64,000 bases of DNA. It comes from Porphyromonadaceae bacterium W3.11. GTDB lineage: Bacteria > Bacteroidota > Bacteroidia > Bacteroidales > Porphyromonadaceae. A program made the position numbers and the translations under genes. Position 1 is the first letter of the stretch. Each line of letters begins with the position of its first letter. The stretch is from positions 202,001 through 266,000 of the forward strand of contig JAUISX010000003.1 in NCBI GenBank assembly GCA_030434245.1. Reading direction: 5' to 3'. The notes under the pieces are model-generated. The model was not told the DNA's origin. It did no database searches and saw nothing but the letters and a program-made list of their open reading frames with translations. Below are positions 1 through 8,728 of this stretch, one piece after another.

Positions 1-693
1 ATTTAAATAAGGTTCATAAAGCTTCAGTGAGTTGTAAAGCATTTGATCAACACCTTGAGAAGTAAGAGTACCTCCAGAAATGCCATCAACATAATCTTTC
101 CCACTAACGCTTTTTCCCGGTTTAACGACTGCAATACTCTTAAACTCTCCCTCGACAAAGATATGTTTGCCAGGGAACTGCTTCAAGAATTTATCCGAAG
201 TGATTTCAGCTCCCAGTCCTGGAGTCTCACCTTCATGGCTCATAGTAGTCCCATACACTGTATCTGCATCAGCGTCCATAGCAAGGTAGCCCCAAATTGG
301 TCCCCATAGACCTGCACCATACATTCCTAGGACGTACTTCTTCTCACCATCTATCTCTGCAACAAACACAGGATATTTAGGTGCAGAATAGAGGTCTTGA
401 AGACGAGTCGTAAATGCTTGATCATTTACGGTCACCCCCTCTGATCCTGGAATCACATTACCTTCAGCATCCACTACAAATGCTTCTTGGATAGTATTTG
501 CATATACGCTCTCAGTATTACTCTCATCGGTCGTAATATGTAGCGAACTTAATATCTGCCTCATTGTATCAATGTTGGCATTAGATTTCTGACGATCCTT
601 CAGCAGCTCCGAAGTAAATGCAAGCCCTATAGCCACAATTACTACCATCACTACAGAGTAGAGGATCACATAAGTATTACTATTCTTATTCAT
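1..693 (-). CDS. nqrC: Na+-translocating NADH:quinone reductase subunit C (partial, C-terminus cut by the window edge)
   Basis: NqrC is a membrane subunit of the Na+-pumping NADH:quinone reductase and carries a covalently bound FMN. The frame opens with ATG (complement of 691-693) and stays open to base 1, so only the last residues are missing. An N-terminal membrane helix (about residues 7-26) is followed by a periplasmic FMN-binding domain. Near residue 209 the motif SGGTLTS matches the family S-G-A-T flavinylation site, with Thr209 as the expected FMN acceptor. It lies 43 bp downstream of nqrB in the same operon; nqrD, nqrE and nqrF should follow outside the window. Identification is firm from the motif and gene order. 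Confidence 0.93.
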   Translation of the reverse strand, partial: MNKNSNTYVILYSVVMVVIVAIGLAFTSELLKDRQKSNANIDTMRQILSSLHITTDESNTESVYANTIQEAFVVDAEGNVIPGSEGVTVNDQAFTTRLQDLYSAPKYPVFVAEIDGEKKYVLGMYGAGLWGPIWGYLAMDADADTVYGTTMSHEGETPGLGAEITSDKFLKQFPGKHIFVEGEFKSIAVVKPGKSVSGKDYVDGISGGTLTSQGVDQMLYNSLKLYEPYLN

Positions 694-736
694 CTTTATA
701 CTGTCTCTTTATTGTCCAATATTAAGCTTTCCTCTC

Positions 737-1948
737 TCATTTATTATTTGCTACTATAGCTTTCGCACGCTTCACACGTTTCTGGATGTTAGCATCCAAG
801 ACGTAGAAGTCAATTAGCGGAGCAAAGGCATTCATCAATAAAATCGCCAACATCATACCCTCTGGATAACCAGGGTTGAGTGTACGGATGGCGATAGCAA
901 AGAAACCTATCAAAAATCCGTAAATCCACTTACCTTTCTCTGTACGAGAAGCAGTGACAGGGTCTGTTGCCATAAACACAGCACCGAAAGCAAAACCTCC
1001 TAGTAATATATGATCAATTGCTGGAAGCATCATCGCTCCTGTAGTACCTATCGCATTAAAAAGGGCTGCTGTTAAGAAACCTCCAGTAAAGACGGAAAGC
1101 ATTATTTTCCAGCTACCAATTCCTGTAACAATAAGGATTAAGGCACCTATCAGTATAGCCAATGTAGAGGTCTCCCCAATGGATCCAGGGATCAAACCCA
1201 GAAAGAAGTCCATGGTATTAAGTGGATTGCCTACAGCGTCAGTGATAGTAGGAACACTTGAGTCAACCAAACCCACCTGACCTAGAGGGGTTGCTCCAGT
1301 GTATGTATCGACCAAGCTCTCAGCACCTAATCCCCAGTGCTTACCGGTACGAATAAAGACAGCGTCTCCAGACATCTGACCTGGGTAAGAGAAGAATAGG
1401 AAAGCACGAGTCACAAGAGCGACGTTGAAAATATTATACCCTGTACCACCAAAGACCTCTTTTGCGAAGATCACAGCAAATGCGACCGCCACAATGACTT
1501 GCCATAAAGGAGTCTCAATAGGTAATATCATAGGAATCAGCAAACCAGATACCAAGTATCCCTCTGCGATTTCCTCACCTTTTGCTTGTGCCACGGCAAA
1601 CTCGATTCCCAAACCAATCAAATAACTCACAATGATCTTTGGGAGCATTGCTAAAAATCCGTAGAAGAATGTCGCCCAAAAGCCTGCATCTACTCCATTC
1701 ACTAGATAGTGTTGGTATCCGATATTATACATACCGAATAGAAGTGCTGGAAGTAGGGCAAAAATAACCACAGTCATGGTGCGTTTAGAATCCATGGCAT
1801 CATGAATATGCACCCCACGCTTACTAGTCTCATTTGGGACAAAGAGGAAGGTTTCAAAACCTTCAAAAACCGATTGTAGCTTGGAGAACTTACCTCCCGG
1901 CATGAAATTCGGTTTGATCTTGTCTATATGTTTTCTTAAAGATTTCAA
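737..1948 (-). CDS. nqrB: Na+-translocating NADH:quinone reductase subunit B
   Basis: This is the large integral membrane subunit of Na+-NQR, which takes part in sodium translocation and quinone reduction. The 403-residue length is normal. About ten hydrophobic segments follow an N-terminal cytoplasmic stretch of roughly 55 residues. The motif YTGATPLG contains the expected FMN-phosphothreonine acceptor (Thr220), equivalent to the S/T-G-A-T site of Vibrio NqrB. A late segment with MATDPVTASRTEKGKW is typical of the NqrB/RnfD family. It lies 55 bp after nqrA and 43 bp before nqrC, so the three are almost certainly cotranscribed. Nothing looks degraded. Confidence 0.95.
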   Translation of the reverse strand: MKSLRKHIDKIKPNFMPGGKFSKLQSVFEGFETFLFVPNETSKRGVHIHDAMDSKRTMTVVIFALLPALLFGMYNIGYQHYLVNGVDAGFWATFFYGFLAMLPKIIVSYLIGLGIEFAVAQAKGEEIAEGYLVSGLLIPMILPIETPLWQVIVAVAFAVIFAKEVFGGTGYNIFNVALVTRAFLFFSYPGQMSGDAVFIRTGKHWGLGAESLVDTYTGATPLGQVGLVDSSVPTITDAVGNPLNTMDFFLGLIPGSIGETSTLAILIGALILIVTGIGSWKIMLSVFTGGFLTAALFNAIGTTGAMMLPAIDHILLGGFAFGAVFMATDPVTASRTEKGKWIYGFLIGFFAIAIRTLNPGYPEGMMLAILLMNAFAPLIDFYVLDANIQKRVKRAKAIVANNK

Positions 1949-2003
1949 AGTAGTAAGTATCTATTATATCTGTAAATAATCAATCCTTTTGATGAATCAA
2001 TAA

Positions 2004-3356
2004 TTAATTCATCTCTTTATAGAGCTCATCAAGCCCTTTACGAATAATATACTGAAGCTCTAGTTTGGAAGTGTCCACAAACTCACAGAGAGCAAAGTCC
2101 TCAGGTGCTACCTCATAGATCCCAAGCTCTTCCATCTTATCTATATTGAATGCAATAGTGGCTTTCACCAGTTGCTCAGGATAAATATCAAGAGGGAACA
2201 CCTTATCATACTCGTTACTAACGATAATAGCACGAGTTCCACCTTTCAGTCGAGCATCAATATCATATTTTCTACTCTTTCCGAATAAGAATGTTGGGTA
2301 TGATCGGTTCACACTGTATTTTTTCATACCTAAGGCAGCCCACCCAAATAACTCATTCACATCATCACCCTCAGGAATAGCAGAAATGATGTTAGAGAAT
2401 GGGCTCATATACCTATAATCCTCCGTTAATTTAGTCCCGGTAAGGACATCACCATCAATAATCCGGACTGACCTCTTTCCATCCTCAATTTTCCCAGCTG
2501 TCAGGTCATTGACTTCTGAGCCACTCCTTACGGTAGCATATCCTGCACTCTCGAAGCAACTACCAGCAAACACGACTTTGCGACTCATATCCACACGGCC
2601 TGTAGCTAAGAAGCGACCTATAAGAGCCAACTCTGTCAAGCCTATAGCCCACACATTTTCGCCTCTATTTAACGGTTTTGTGTGATTAATGAAGACACTA
2701 GCATTACCAGCTGGATGGGGACCATCAATTTCGTATACCTTGCAGTTCTTAACCTCTAGTGGAGTTCCCTTCTTAACGCCCATATAGACATCCCCCTTCG
2801 TGAGCTTACCAATAACATCAATAGCATTTTGAAGATACTTAAGATCATCTTTCACTAGGGAGATCACGTCTGGCATCAGAGGAGCACTCAAGTAACCAGT
2901 CACATAAATATCACGAGGAGTCACTTTAGGATCCACGATCATATCATAAGGACGATTACGGAAAAGAGCTAATAAACCACTCTCCCCTAGAAGGTTCAGT
3001 ATATCTTCTCTGCTTTTCATTTTAGCATTAGCGACATCGAACTCCTTATAATCAATAGTTGACTCTGGCTTAATTTGCACATAAAGAATCTTTCGCTTAG
3101 CACCACGTTTCACCTCTACGATCTCCCCACTAACCGGAGCGGTCAGCTTTAGCATTGGCTCATTTTTATGATAAATTACCGCATCCCCAGCCTGCACATG
3201 GTCACCCTCCTTTACGGAAAGACGCGGTATGATCCCTGAAAAATGATCAGGAACCACTCCATAAGAACGTACTGGACTAGCAAGGACCTCCACTTTAGGA
3301 GCTTCACCTACAAGATTGATATCCAGTCCTTTCTTTGTTTTAATAACATTAGCCAT
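2004..3356 (-). CDS. nqrA: Na+-translocating NADH:quinone reductase subunit A
   Basis: NqrA is the cytoplasmic subunit of Na+-NQR, associated with ubiquinone/menaquinone binding. The 450-residue product begins with the family's MANVIKTKKGLDI and contains a lipoyl/RnfC-like barrel around residues 30-90 (SVKEGDHVQAGD). No transmembrane helix is apparent, as expected. It is the first gene of the nqr operon: the upstream 291 bp are non-coding and hold a possible TAnnTTTG promoter. Length and the conserved N-terminus make the call secure. The pump generates the sodium motive force that Porphyromonas-type fermenters use in place of a proton-pumping complex I; that physiological role is known for the family, not visible here. 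Confidence 0.95.
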   Translation of the reverse strand: MANVIKTKKGLDINLVGEAPKVEVLASPVRSYGVVPDHFSGIIPRLSVKEGDHVQAGDAVIYHKNEPMLKLTAPVSGEIVEVKRGAKRKILYVQIKPESTIDYKEFDVANAKMKSREDILNLLGESGLLALFRNRPYDMIVDPKVTPRDIYVTGYLSAPLMPDVISLVKDDLKYLQNAIDVIGKLTKGDVYMGVKKGTPLEVKNCKVYEIDGPHPAGNASVFINHTKPLNRGENVWAIGLTELALIGRFLATGRVDMSRKVVFAGSCFESAGYATVRSGSEVNDLTAGKIEDGKRSVRIIDGDVLTGTKLTEDYRYMSPFSNIISAIPEGDDVNELFGWAALGMKKYSVNRSYPTFLFGKSRKYDIDARLKGGTRAIIVSNEYDKVFPLDIYPEQLVKATIAFNIDKMEELGIYEVAPEDFALCEFVDTSKLELQYIIRKGLDELYKEMN

Positions 3357-3398
3357 AATCTTTCAATTAAGAAATATTTATTTTATGATACTTGCGGA

Positions 3399-3406
3399 CA
3401 AACTTA
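3399..3406 (-). promoter_or_regulatory. possible Bacteroidetes -7 promoter box for nqrA
   Basis: On the minus strand the bases read TAAGTTTG, matching the Bacteroidetes -7 consensus TAnnTTTG, 43 bp before the nqrA start. No clear -33 TTTG box lies at the usual 19-21 bp spacing, so this is only a candidate. Confidence 0.3.
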
Positions 3407-3647
3407 CCTATTATTTTGCATATATTAATCTTATTGAGTCAAATAATCGTGAATAATTTTTATTAACACAAGGATTGATCTCCTACCTATACCCAACAGA
3501 GATTCAATGAATAATATCGTCCACTCTTATTCAATTTACGCACAACGACTTGCTAATTAGAAAAAACGTGAGGAAAAAGATAAATGACCATTTACCTAAA
3601 TTCCCCCATTCGAAAATAAAGGTAGTCCATCCAAAACTCAGTACCAC

Positions 3648-4481
3648 TTAAATATAGACAAGTGATACAGCCATTATGATCATTCCAATAATAAGTCCCA
3701 CAATGGAATGGTGGTGATGCCCATACTTTTGAGCTGTTGGTAACAACTCATCTAATGAGATATAAACCATGACGCCTGCTATGGCCGCATTAATCACTCC
3801 AAACAAAGTATCATTTAGGAACGGGGCCAAAATTAAATACCCTATAAGTGCACCCACTGGCTCAGCTAAGCCGCTCGAAAAAGATATCCAAAAGGCTTTC
3901 TTCCTATTCCCTGTTGCATAATAAATAGGAACAGAGACAGAAATTCCCTCGGGTATATTGTGAATCGCGATGGCAATGGCAATAGGCAGAGCCAAGGTAG
4001 GATTTTCGAGAGCCGAGAGAAAGGTCACCATACCTTCTGGAAAGTTATGAATAGCCATAACTAACGCCGAGACTAGACCAGCTCGCATCAGTGCAGAGGT
4101 CTTTTTCTTCTGATCAATCTCATTCCTAAGTTCTTCCGTCATCTCCCCCTTAATGTCCTTCATCTCCATAATTTCATGTGGATTGAGATCCTCTGGAATT
4201 AAGAAATCAATCATCATGATCAGAAAGACACCACCAAAGAATGACAGTATAGAATATAACTGACCATTTTTCTCACCATACATCTCTGACATCATATCAA
4301 TAGAACCACTTAATAGCTCCACAAATGAGATGTAAATCATCACTCCAGCAGACAAACCAAGAGCTACCGAAAGAAACTTTGTATTAGTTTTCTTTGTGAA
4401 AAATGCAATCGCACTACCGATACCAGTAGAGAGCCCTGCAAAAAGCGTTATCACTAAAGCAAATAGTACATTCTCTGACAT
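3648..4481 (-). CDS. ZIP-family divalent metal transporter (ZupT-like)
   Basis: This is an inner-membrane permease of the ZIP family, which brings zinc and related divalent metals into the cytoplasm. The 277-residue product has about eight hydrophobic segments. The two signature metal-site helices are present: HNFPEGM (about residue 145) and HNIPEGI (about residue 175). The charged loop between helices 3 and 4 is the usual variable region, and a short His run (YGHHHHS) lies near the C-terminus. It starts 17 bp after murF and is probably translated from the same transcript. Metal specificity cannot be read from the sequence. ZupT is the closest named relative I recognise. Confidence 0.88.
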   Translation of the reverse strand: MSENVLFALVITLFAGLSTGIGSAIAFFTKKTNTKFLSVALGLSAGVMIYISFVELLSGSIDMMSEMYGEKNGQLYSILSFFGGVFLIMMIDFLIPEDLNPHEIMEMKDIKGEMTEELRNEIDQKKKTSALMRAGLVSALVMAIHNFPEGMVTFLSALENPTLALPIAIAIAIHNIPEGISVSVPIYYATGNRKKAFWISFSSGLAEPVGALIGYLILAPFLNDTLFGVINAAIAGVMVYISLDELLPTAQKYGHHHHSIVGLIIGMIIMAVSLVYI

Positions 4482-4498
4482 TACGTTATCCTATTTTT

Positions 4499-5914
4499 CT
4501 ATTTAGATTGATTATACCAAAATGAAGCCCCACCCTTTCCACTTCTACATGCTGATGCCTCTATCAAGGGCTCGCATCTCTCGAGAGCCATTCCTCGTGA
4601 ACCTTTTATTAGAATAATGGATTCATCTGGTATTTCTAAATTCTTTAGAAACTCTTGTAACAAGTCACTTTGATCAAAATAAAGAGTCGTATTTCGCTCA
4701 CCTTCAACCGCTGGATCATAGTTCAGAGCTTTTCCAAATTCATGACCCACGAGAATAGGAACTATTTCGGGATGCTGTCTTAACCAATTAATGACCTGTG
4801 CATGCTCTTTCTCACTATCTTCGCCCAACTCCAGCATATCCCCAAGCACAACCATTTTATGAATTTTCCTAGTCCCTTCGATATTTTGGAGTGCAGCCAT
4901 CATACTAGACGGATTAGCATTGTAACAGTCCAATATGATGTCAATGCCACGGTTCATTTTCACCAATTGAGACCTATTATTTGATGGAACATAATCTTTC
5001 ATCGCTAAAGCAATATCCCCCATCGTGATACCAAGTTTAATTCCTACGGCCACAGCAGCTAATACGTTGCTAGCGTTATACTTTCCTATCAAATTGGTAC
5101 CAATTTTTTGATGTTCACCTTTGGCTATCACTTCAAGCGACAAATAAGGATCCTCCTCTAAGTGAATCCCTCTTACAAAGTGATCGTGGCCCTCTATTAA
5201 TCCGACCCCATAAGTCAATGCTTCAGAGTGATACCAGTGCTCACGAAGCAATGGGTCATCACCATTCAGGAGATAAACTCCATTCGAATGCTCTAAATAT
5301 TCAAATAGTTCGCTCTTAGCACGCAAAATGCCTTTTTGAGAGCCAAAGCCTTGTAGATGAGCTTTTCCTATATTAGTAATAACCCCTATAGTAGGCTGAG
5401 CGATATCCGAAAGTAGTCTTATCTCTCCCTCTGCACTGGCTCCCATCTCAATAATGGCTACCTCATGTTCAGAAGTTATCTTTAGGATGGTCAAAGGCAC
5501 CCCTATGTGATTATTGAGATTACCCTCTGTCGCTAGGACTCTATATTTTCGACTAAGAACTGCACATGTTAGTTCCTTAGTCGTTGTTTTCCCATTGGTT
5601 CCTGTAATACAAATTACCGGTATATTCAATGATGCTCTGTGCGAGCGTGCGAGGTCTTGTAGTGCCTCAAGAGTATCTTTTACTAATAGACATCTGGGAT
5701 CTGCCTCTGCTAAATCGGGACGAGAGACCACTGCATAGGCAGCACCGAGCTCTAATGACTTTAGGGCAAAGTCATTTCCATCAAATGAAGGGCCCTTTAG
5801 AGCAACAAACAGATCTCCTCGCTTTAGCTTTCTGCTATCTGTACAAACTGAGGGATGCTCTAAAAAAGACTTGTACAATGTTTCCTGATTAATATATATA
5901 GGATTACTCATCAT
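4499..5914 (-). CDS. murF: UDP-N-acetylmuramoyl-tripeptide--D-alanyl-D-alanine ligase
   Basis: MurF adds D-Ala-D-Ala to UDP-MurNAc-tripeptide, the last cytoplasmic step of peptidoglycan precursor synthesis. The product is about 471 residues, typical for the family. The N-terminal Mur ligase domain contains CTDSRKLKRGDLFVALKG. The ATP-binding loop GTNGKTTTKE lies at residues 105-114, followed by the conserved GNLNNHIGVP and EMGASAEGEI segments and a C-terminal domain containing DCYNANPSS. Two in-frame ATG codons sit at the start (5914 or 5911), and I cannot choose between them. Unusually, it lies outside a dcw cluster and is followed by a metal transporter. Confidence 0.95.
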   Translation of the reverse strand: MMSNPIYINQETLYKSFLEHPSVCTDSRKLKRGDLFVALKGPSFDGNDFALKSLELGAAYAVVSRPDLAEADPRCLLVKDTLEALQDLARSHRASLNIPVICITGTNGKTTTKELTCAVLSRKYRVLATEGNLNNHIGVPLTILKITSEHEVAIIEMGASAEGEIRLLSDIAQPTIGVITNIGKAHLQGFGSQKGILRAKSELFEYLEHSNGVYLLNGDDPLLREHWYHSEALTYGVGLIEGHDHFVRGIHLEEDPYLSLEVIAKGEHQKIGTNLIGKYNASNVLAAVAVGIKLGITMGDIALAMKDYVPSNNRSQLVKMNRGIDIILDCYNANPSSMMAALQNIEGTRKIHKMVVLGDMLELGEDSEKEHAQVINWLRQHPEIVPILVGHEFGKALNYDPAVEGERNTTLYFDQSDLLQEFLKNLEIPDESIILIKGSRGMALERCEPLIEASACRSGKGGASFWYNQSK

Positions 5915-6061
5915 TACTACGACATAGTTTTTTCATTTACCAACAAAAGTACCTCAATTTCAGCATTTCTCCACTAACATATTATAGGGATATTTCTCTT
6001 TGTGCTCCAAATGAAAACAATTTAGTCACACCACCATGATTCGAAAGAGGTTAGAGCTACC

Positions 6062-6562
6062 TCAGAGGATATTAAGTGCTATGTGTGCACAGGCTATAGC
6101 ATCTGCCAACGCATGGTGATGATCTCTAAGATCGTATCCACATTGAGCTGATACCGTATGAAGTTGATGATTAGGAAGCTGTTTCCCAAAATAGCGTCGA
6201 GCAGCTTGATAGGTACAGAAAAAGCGATACTCTAGCGGATAGTTCATCTTATACTTGTGAAAGACTGCTTTGAGACAGCTCTGATCAAAAGCCGAATTAT
6301 GAGCGACAAATGGAAGTCCTATAGGCAGGCGAGCAGTGATTTTCTCCCAAACCTCAGGAAAATATGGTGCCTCATCGGTATCCATAGCAGTCAGTCCGTG
6401 TATAGAAGTACATGCCGGTAAATAGTAATTGGGGGACGGATGTATGAGTTCATACAATTGATCAGTAATTTCCCCCTCTTGTACAGTTACAATACCCACA
6501 CTGCACACACTACTGCGGCAGTAATTAGCCGTCTCAAAGTCAATAGCGATAAAGTCTTTCAT
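6062..6562 (-). CDS. 3'-5' exonuclease, DEDDh family (DnaQ/epsilon-like)
   Basis: This is a DNA polymerase III epsilon-like exonuclease domain on its own. All DEDDh elements are visible: FIAIDFETAN (Exo I, Asp-Glu), NSAFDQSCL (Exo II) and HHALADAIA (Exo III, His and Asp). It is about 166 residues from the ATG at 6562, which directly precedes the conserved strand. An in-frame ATG seven codons upstream (6583) is possible but less likely. It is not fused to a polymerase or UvrC domain, so it may be a stand-alone nuclease in repair or RNA processing. It stands alone on the minus strand. Confidence 0.85.
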   Translation of the reverse strand: MKDFIAIDFETANYCRSSVCSVGIVTVQEGEITDQLYELIHPSPNYYLPACTSIHGLTAMDTDEAPYFPEVWEKITARLPIGLPFVAHNSAFDQSCLKAVFHKYKMNYPLEYRFFCTYQAARRYFGKQLPNHQLHTVSAQCGYDLRDHHHALADAIACAHIALNIL

Positions 6563-6915
6563 TGTAAATTGATATAATGACACTTATCCCTCTACCCACC
6601 CTCAAAGTTAATCTATTTTCAAATCGCAAACAACAGCAGGCTGTCATTTGCATATAAACACTAACCCACGAAGAACAGGTCACCCTAAAAAATTAAGCAC
6701 GAAAAAGGTCCTATTCTCAATAAGCACATTACACAATGCCTACATCAAGAATTCCTAAAGGCTTTTTCATTGCATCAGGTTATCTTAATATCATTAGCAC
6801 TATAATTTTTATGCTTAATTTCAAGGTGTAAGGAAGTAACTTACACACCCACTTCTCACTTACAACAAGTAAGATTAGTTAACAAAAAAGTAAGGGCTAA
6901 GTGCAAATAAAATAT
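6563..6915. other. intergenic stretch without a recognisable gene
   Basis: This divergent spacer lies between the exonuclease and the promoter of the structured RNA. It is AT-rich, and I see no open frame with protein-like composition, no tRNA and no strong terminator hairpin. Confidence 0.5.
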
Positions 6916-6923
6916 TACATTTG
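6916..6923 (+). promoter_or_regulatory. Bacteroidetes -7 promoter box (TAnnTTTG)
   Basis: TACATTTG matches the -7 consensus exactly and would start transcription near 6930, just before the stem-loop RNA at 6945-7028. The -33 element is not clear. Confidence 0.45.
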
Positions 6924-6944
6924 TAAGGGTTGATAAGATAAAAA

Positions 6945-7028
6945 AAATCCCAATCAAAGGAGATTCATCTGCTTTATGGCCTCCGCGAAATAAAGCATAA
7001 TGCTGTGAGACCTTTACTTTTGGGATTT
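6945..7028 (+). ncRNA. candidate structured RNA or leader upstream of the DUF4301 gene
   Basis: A perfect 9-bp closing helix joins AAATCCCAA (6945-6953) to TTGGGATTT (7020-7028). A second helix joins AAAGG (6956-6960) to CCTTT (7011-7015). An 8-bp terminal hairpin joins TGCTTTAT (6970-6977) to ATAAAGCA (6990-6997). Between the second helix and the terminal hairpin is an asymmetric open region with 9 nt on the 5' side and 13 nt on the 3' side. A TAnnTTTG box sits about 20 bp upstream. Closing stem, central bubble and terminal stem resemble a miniature 6S RNA, but no known class is matched by motif. It could equally be a riboswitch or leader of the gene at 7160. Confidence 0.42.
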
Positions 7029-7159
7029 GCTTGACATGATTTCTTCTAAGTCATCAACTGTAGAGGCCACTGATTTGGGGCTATATAGAAGTCTTCAACT
7101 CCCTTTAGATGATAATGACAAAACACTTTAAAAAAGAACCACGATAAAAAAGTACATTT

Positions 7160-8707
7160 ATGGCAGAACTACATTTGACGGATGCTGACCTAGAGCAACT
7201 GGAACAGAAAGGCATTTCCAAGCAAGAATTAGAGTCGCAAATAAGACGATTTGAGAAGGGATATCCTTACCTATCTATCGTCCGATCTGCGGATGAAGAA
7301 CATGGCATTATCTCCATGACAGAGGAGGAAATAGAGGAAGTACTGAAGCTATGGGAAGACAAACTTCTATCTCCCTCAAGTGAAGTTGTGAAGTTCGTCC
7401 CTGCCTCTGGAGCAGCCTCTAGGATGTTTAAGGATCTCTACTCTTTCCTCAATGAGGGGAAAATGAATGAGTCCGTCAAGGAAGTACTGGCACACATTAA
7501 GGATTTTGCATTCTTCGATGCCCTGAATAGAGCGTGTATGCTTGGAGAGGGTGGTAAAGGCTGTGAAAAATTGATTCAAATGGGAGCTGAGAAAACAGTC
7601 ATAGAGTACCTCTTAGAACCTAAGGGGCTCAATTATGGAAAGCTCCCCAAAGCACTTTTACTATTCCACAGATACTCAGATGGCTCTCGAACAGCTGCAG
7701 AGGAGCACTTGACGGAAGGTGCTAAATATGCTCGAAACAGTGACGGGACGGTAAAGATACATTTCACTCTTTCCCCTGAACATATTGAGCCCTTTGAGAA
7801 TCTAATGCAGAAGCGTAAAGCTGAACTTGAGGATAGATATTCTGTCGTCTATGATATCTCTCACAGCATCCAAAAGGGCGAAACAGATACCATTGCTGTA
7901 GATATGCAGAATAACCCCATACGTAATGAAGACGGTAGCCTGCTCTTCCGTCCTGGGGGACATGGGGCTCTAATTTGGAACCTAAATGAAATAGACGCTG
8001 ACATCATCTTTATCAAAAACATTGATAATGTAGTGCCTGAATTGCTATCATGTGACACGATTATCCACAAGAAGATAATTGGGGGTTATCTCATCAAGCT
8101 TCAGGATAAGGTATTCAAGTATATGTCACAGTTATCTTCAGAAAAGAAAGCCAATACAGGACTTATCTCTGAGATCCGAGAGTTCCTTGAGGAGTCTTTC
8201 TGTATTGACACAAGTTACTTGGAAGATACAAACTTGGAAGAGCAAATCATCGAACTTCGCAGGCTTCTCAATCGCCCTACCCGTGTTTGCGGAATGGTAC
8301 GTAATGAGGGGGAACCTGGAGGTGGGCCCTATATCGTAAGGTCTGAAGATGGATCTACAGGATTACAGATCTTAGAAAGTAGCCAGATAGATAAGGAGAA
8401 CGAAGAGGACCTAGAAGAGTTTCGAAAGAGTCGATTCTTTAATCCTGTGGATTTAGTTTGTGGGGTTAAGGACTATCGAGGACATAAGTTTGACCTTCTC
8501 TCCTTCGTTGATGAGTCCACAGGATTCATCAGCAAAAAGAGTCAGAAGGGCGTAGAGCTGAAGGCTCTTGAGCTACCAGGACTATGGAATGGTGCCATGA
8601 GTAACTGGAACACAGCTTTTGTAGAAGTTCCGGCCACTACATTTAATCCCGTGAAGATCGTGAATGATCTTCTGAGACCTATACATACAACAAAAATAAA
8701 TTTTTAA
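7160..8707 (+). CDS. DUF4301 family protein
   Basis: This is a 515-residue cytoplasmic protein of the DUF4301 family, common in Bacteroidetes and of unknown function. Recognisable family blocks are the N-terminal LTDADLEQLEQKGI and the phosphate-loop-like KFVPASGAASRMFKDLY (around residues 77-93). GGHGALIWNLNEIDADIIFIKNID and RPTRVCGMVRNEGEPGGGPY follow. The SGAASRM and GEPGGGP segments suggest a nucleotide- or sugar-phosphate-binding fold related to nucleotidyltransferases; this is an inference. It has no signal peptide or membrane helix. A long leader containing a folded RNA precedes it, and it sits 21 bp upstream of an aminopeptidase P gene, probably cotranscribed. Confidence 0.8.
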   Translation: MAELHLTDADLEQLEQKGISKQELESQIRRFEKGYPYLSIVRSADEEHGIISMTEEEIEEVLKLWEDKLLSPSSEVVKFVPASGAASRMFKDLYSFLNEGKMNESVKEVLAHIKDFAFFDALNRACMLGEGGKGCEKLIQMGAEKTVIEYLLEPKGLNYGKLPKALLLFHRYSDGSRTAAEEHLTEGAKYARNSDGTVKIHFTLSPEHIEPFENLMQKRKAELEDRYSVVYDISHSIQKGETDTIAVDMQNNPIRNEDGSLLFRPGGHGALIWNLNEIDADIIFIKNIDNVVPELLSCDTIIHKKIIGGYLIKLQDKVFKYMSQLSSEKKANTGLISEIREFLEESFCIDTSYLEDTNLEEQIIELRRLLNRPTRVCGMVRNEGEPGGGPYIVRSEDGSTGLQILESSQIDKENEEDLEEFRKSRFFNPVDLVCGVKDYRGHKFDLLSFVDESTGFISKKSQKGVELKALELPGLWNGAMSNWNTAFVEVPATTFNPVKIVNDLLRPIHTTKINF

Positions 8708-8728
8708 ATCAAATAATAACATTTACAA

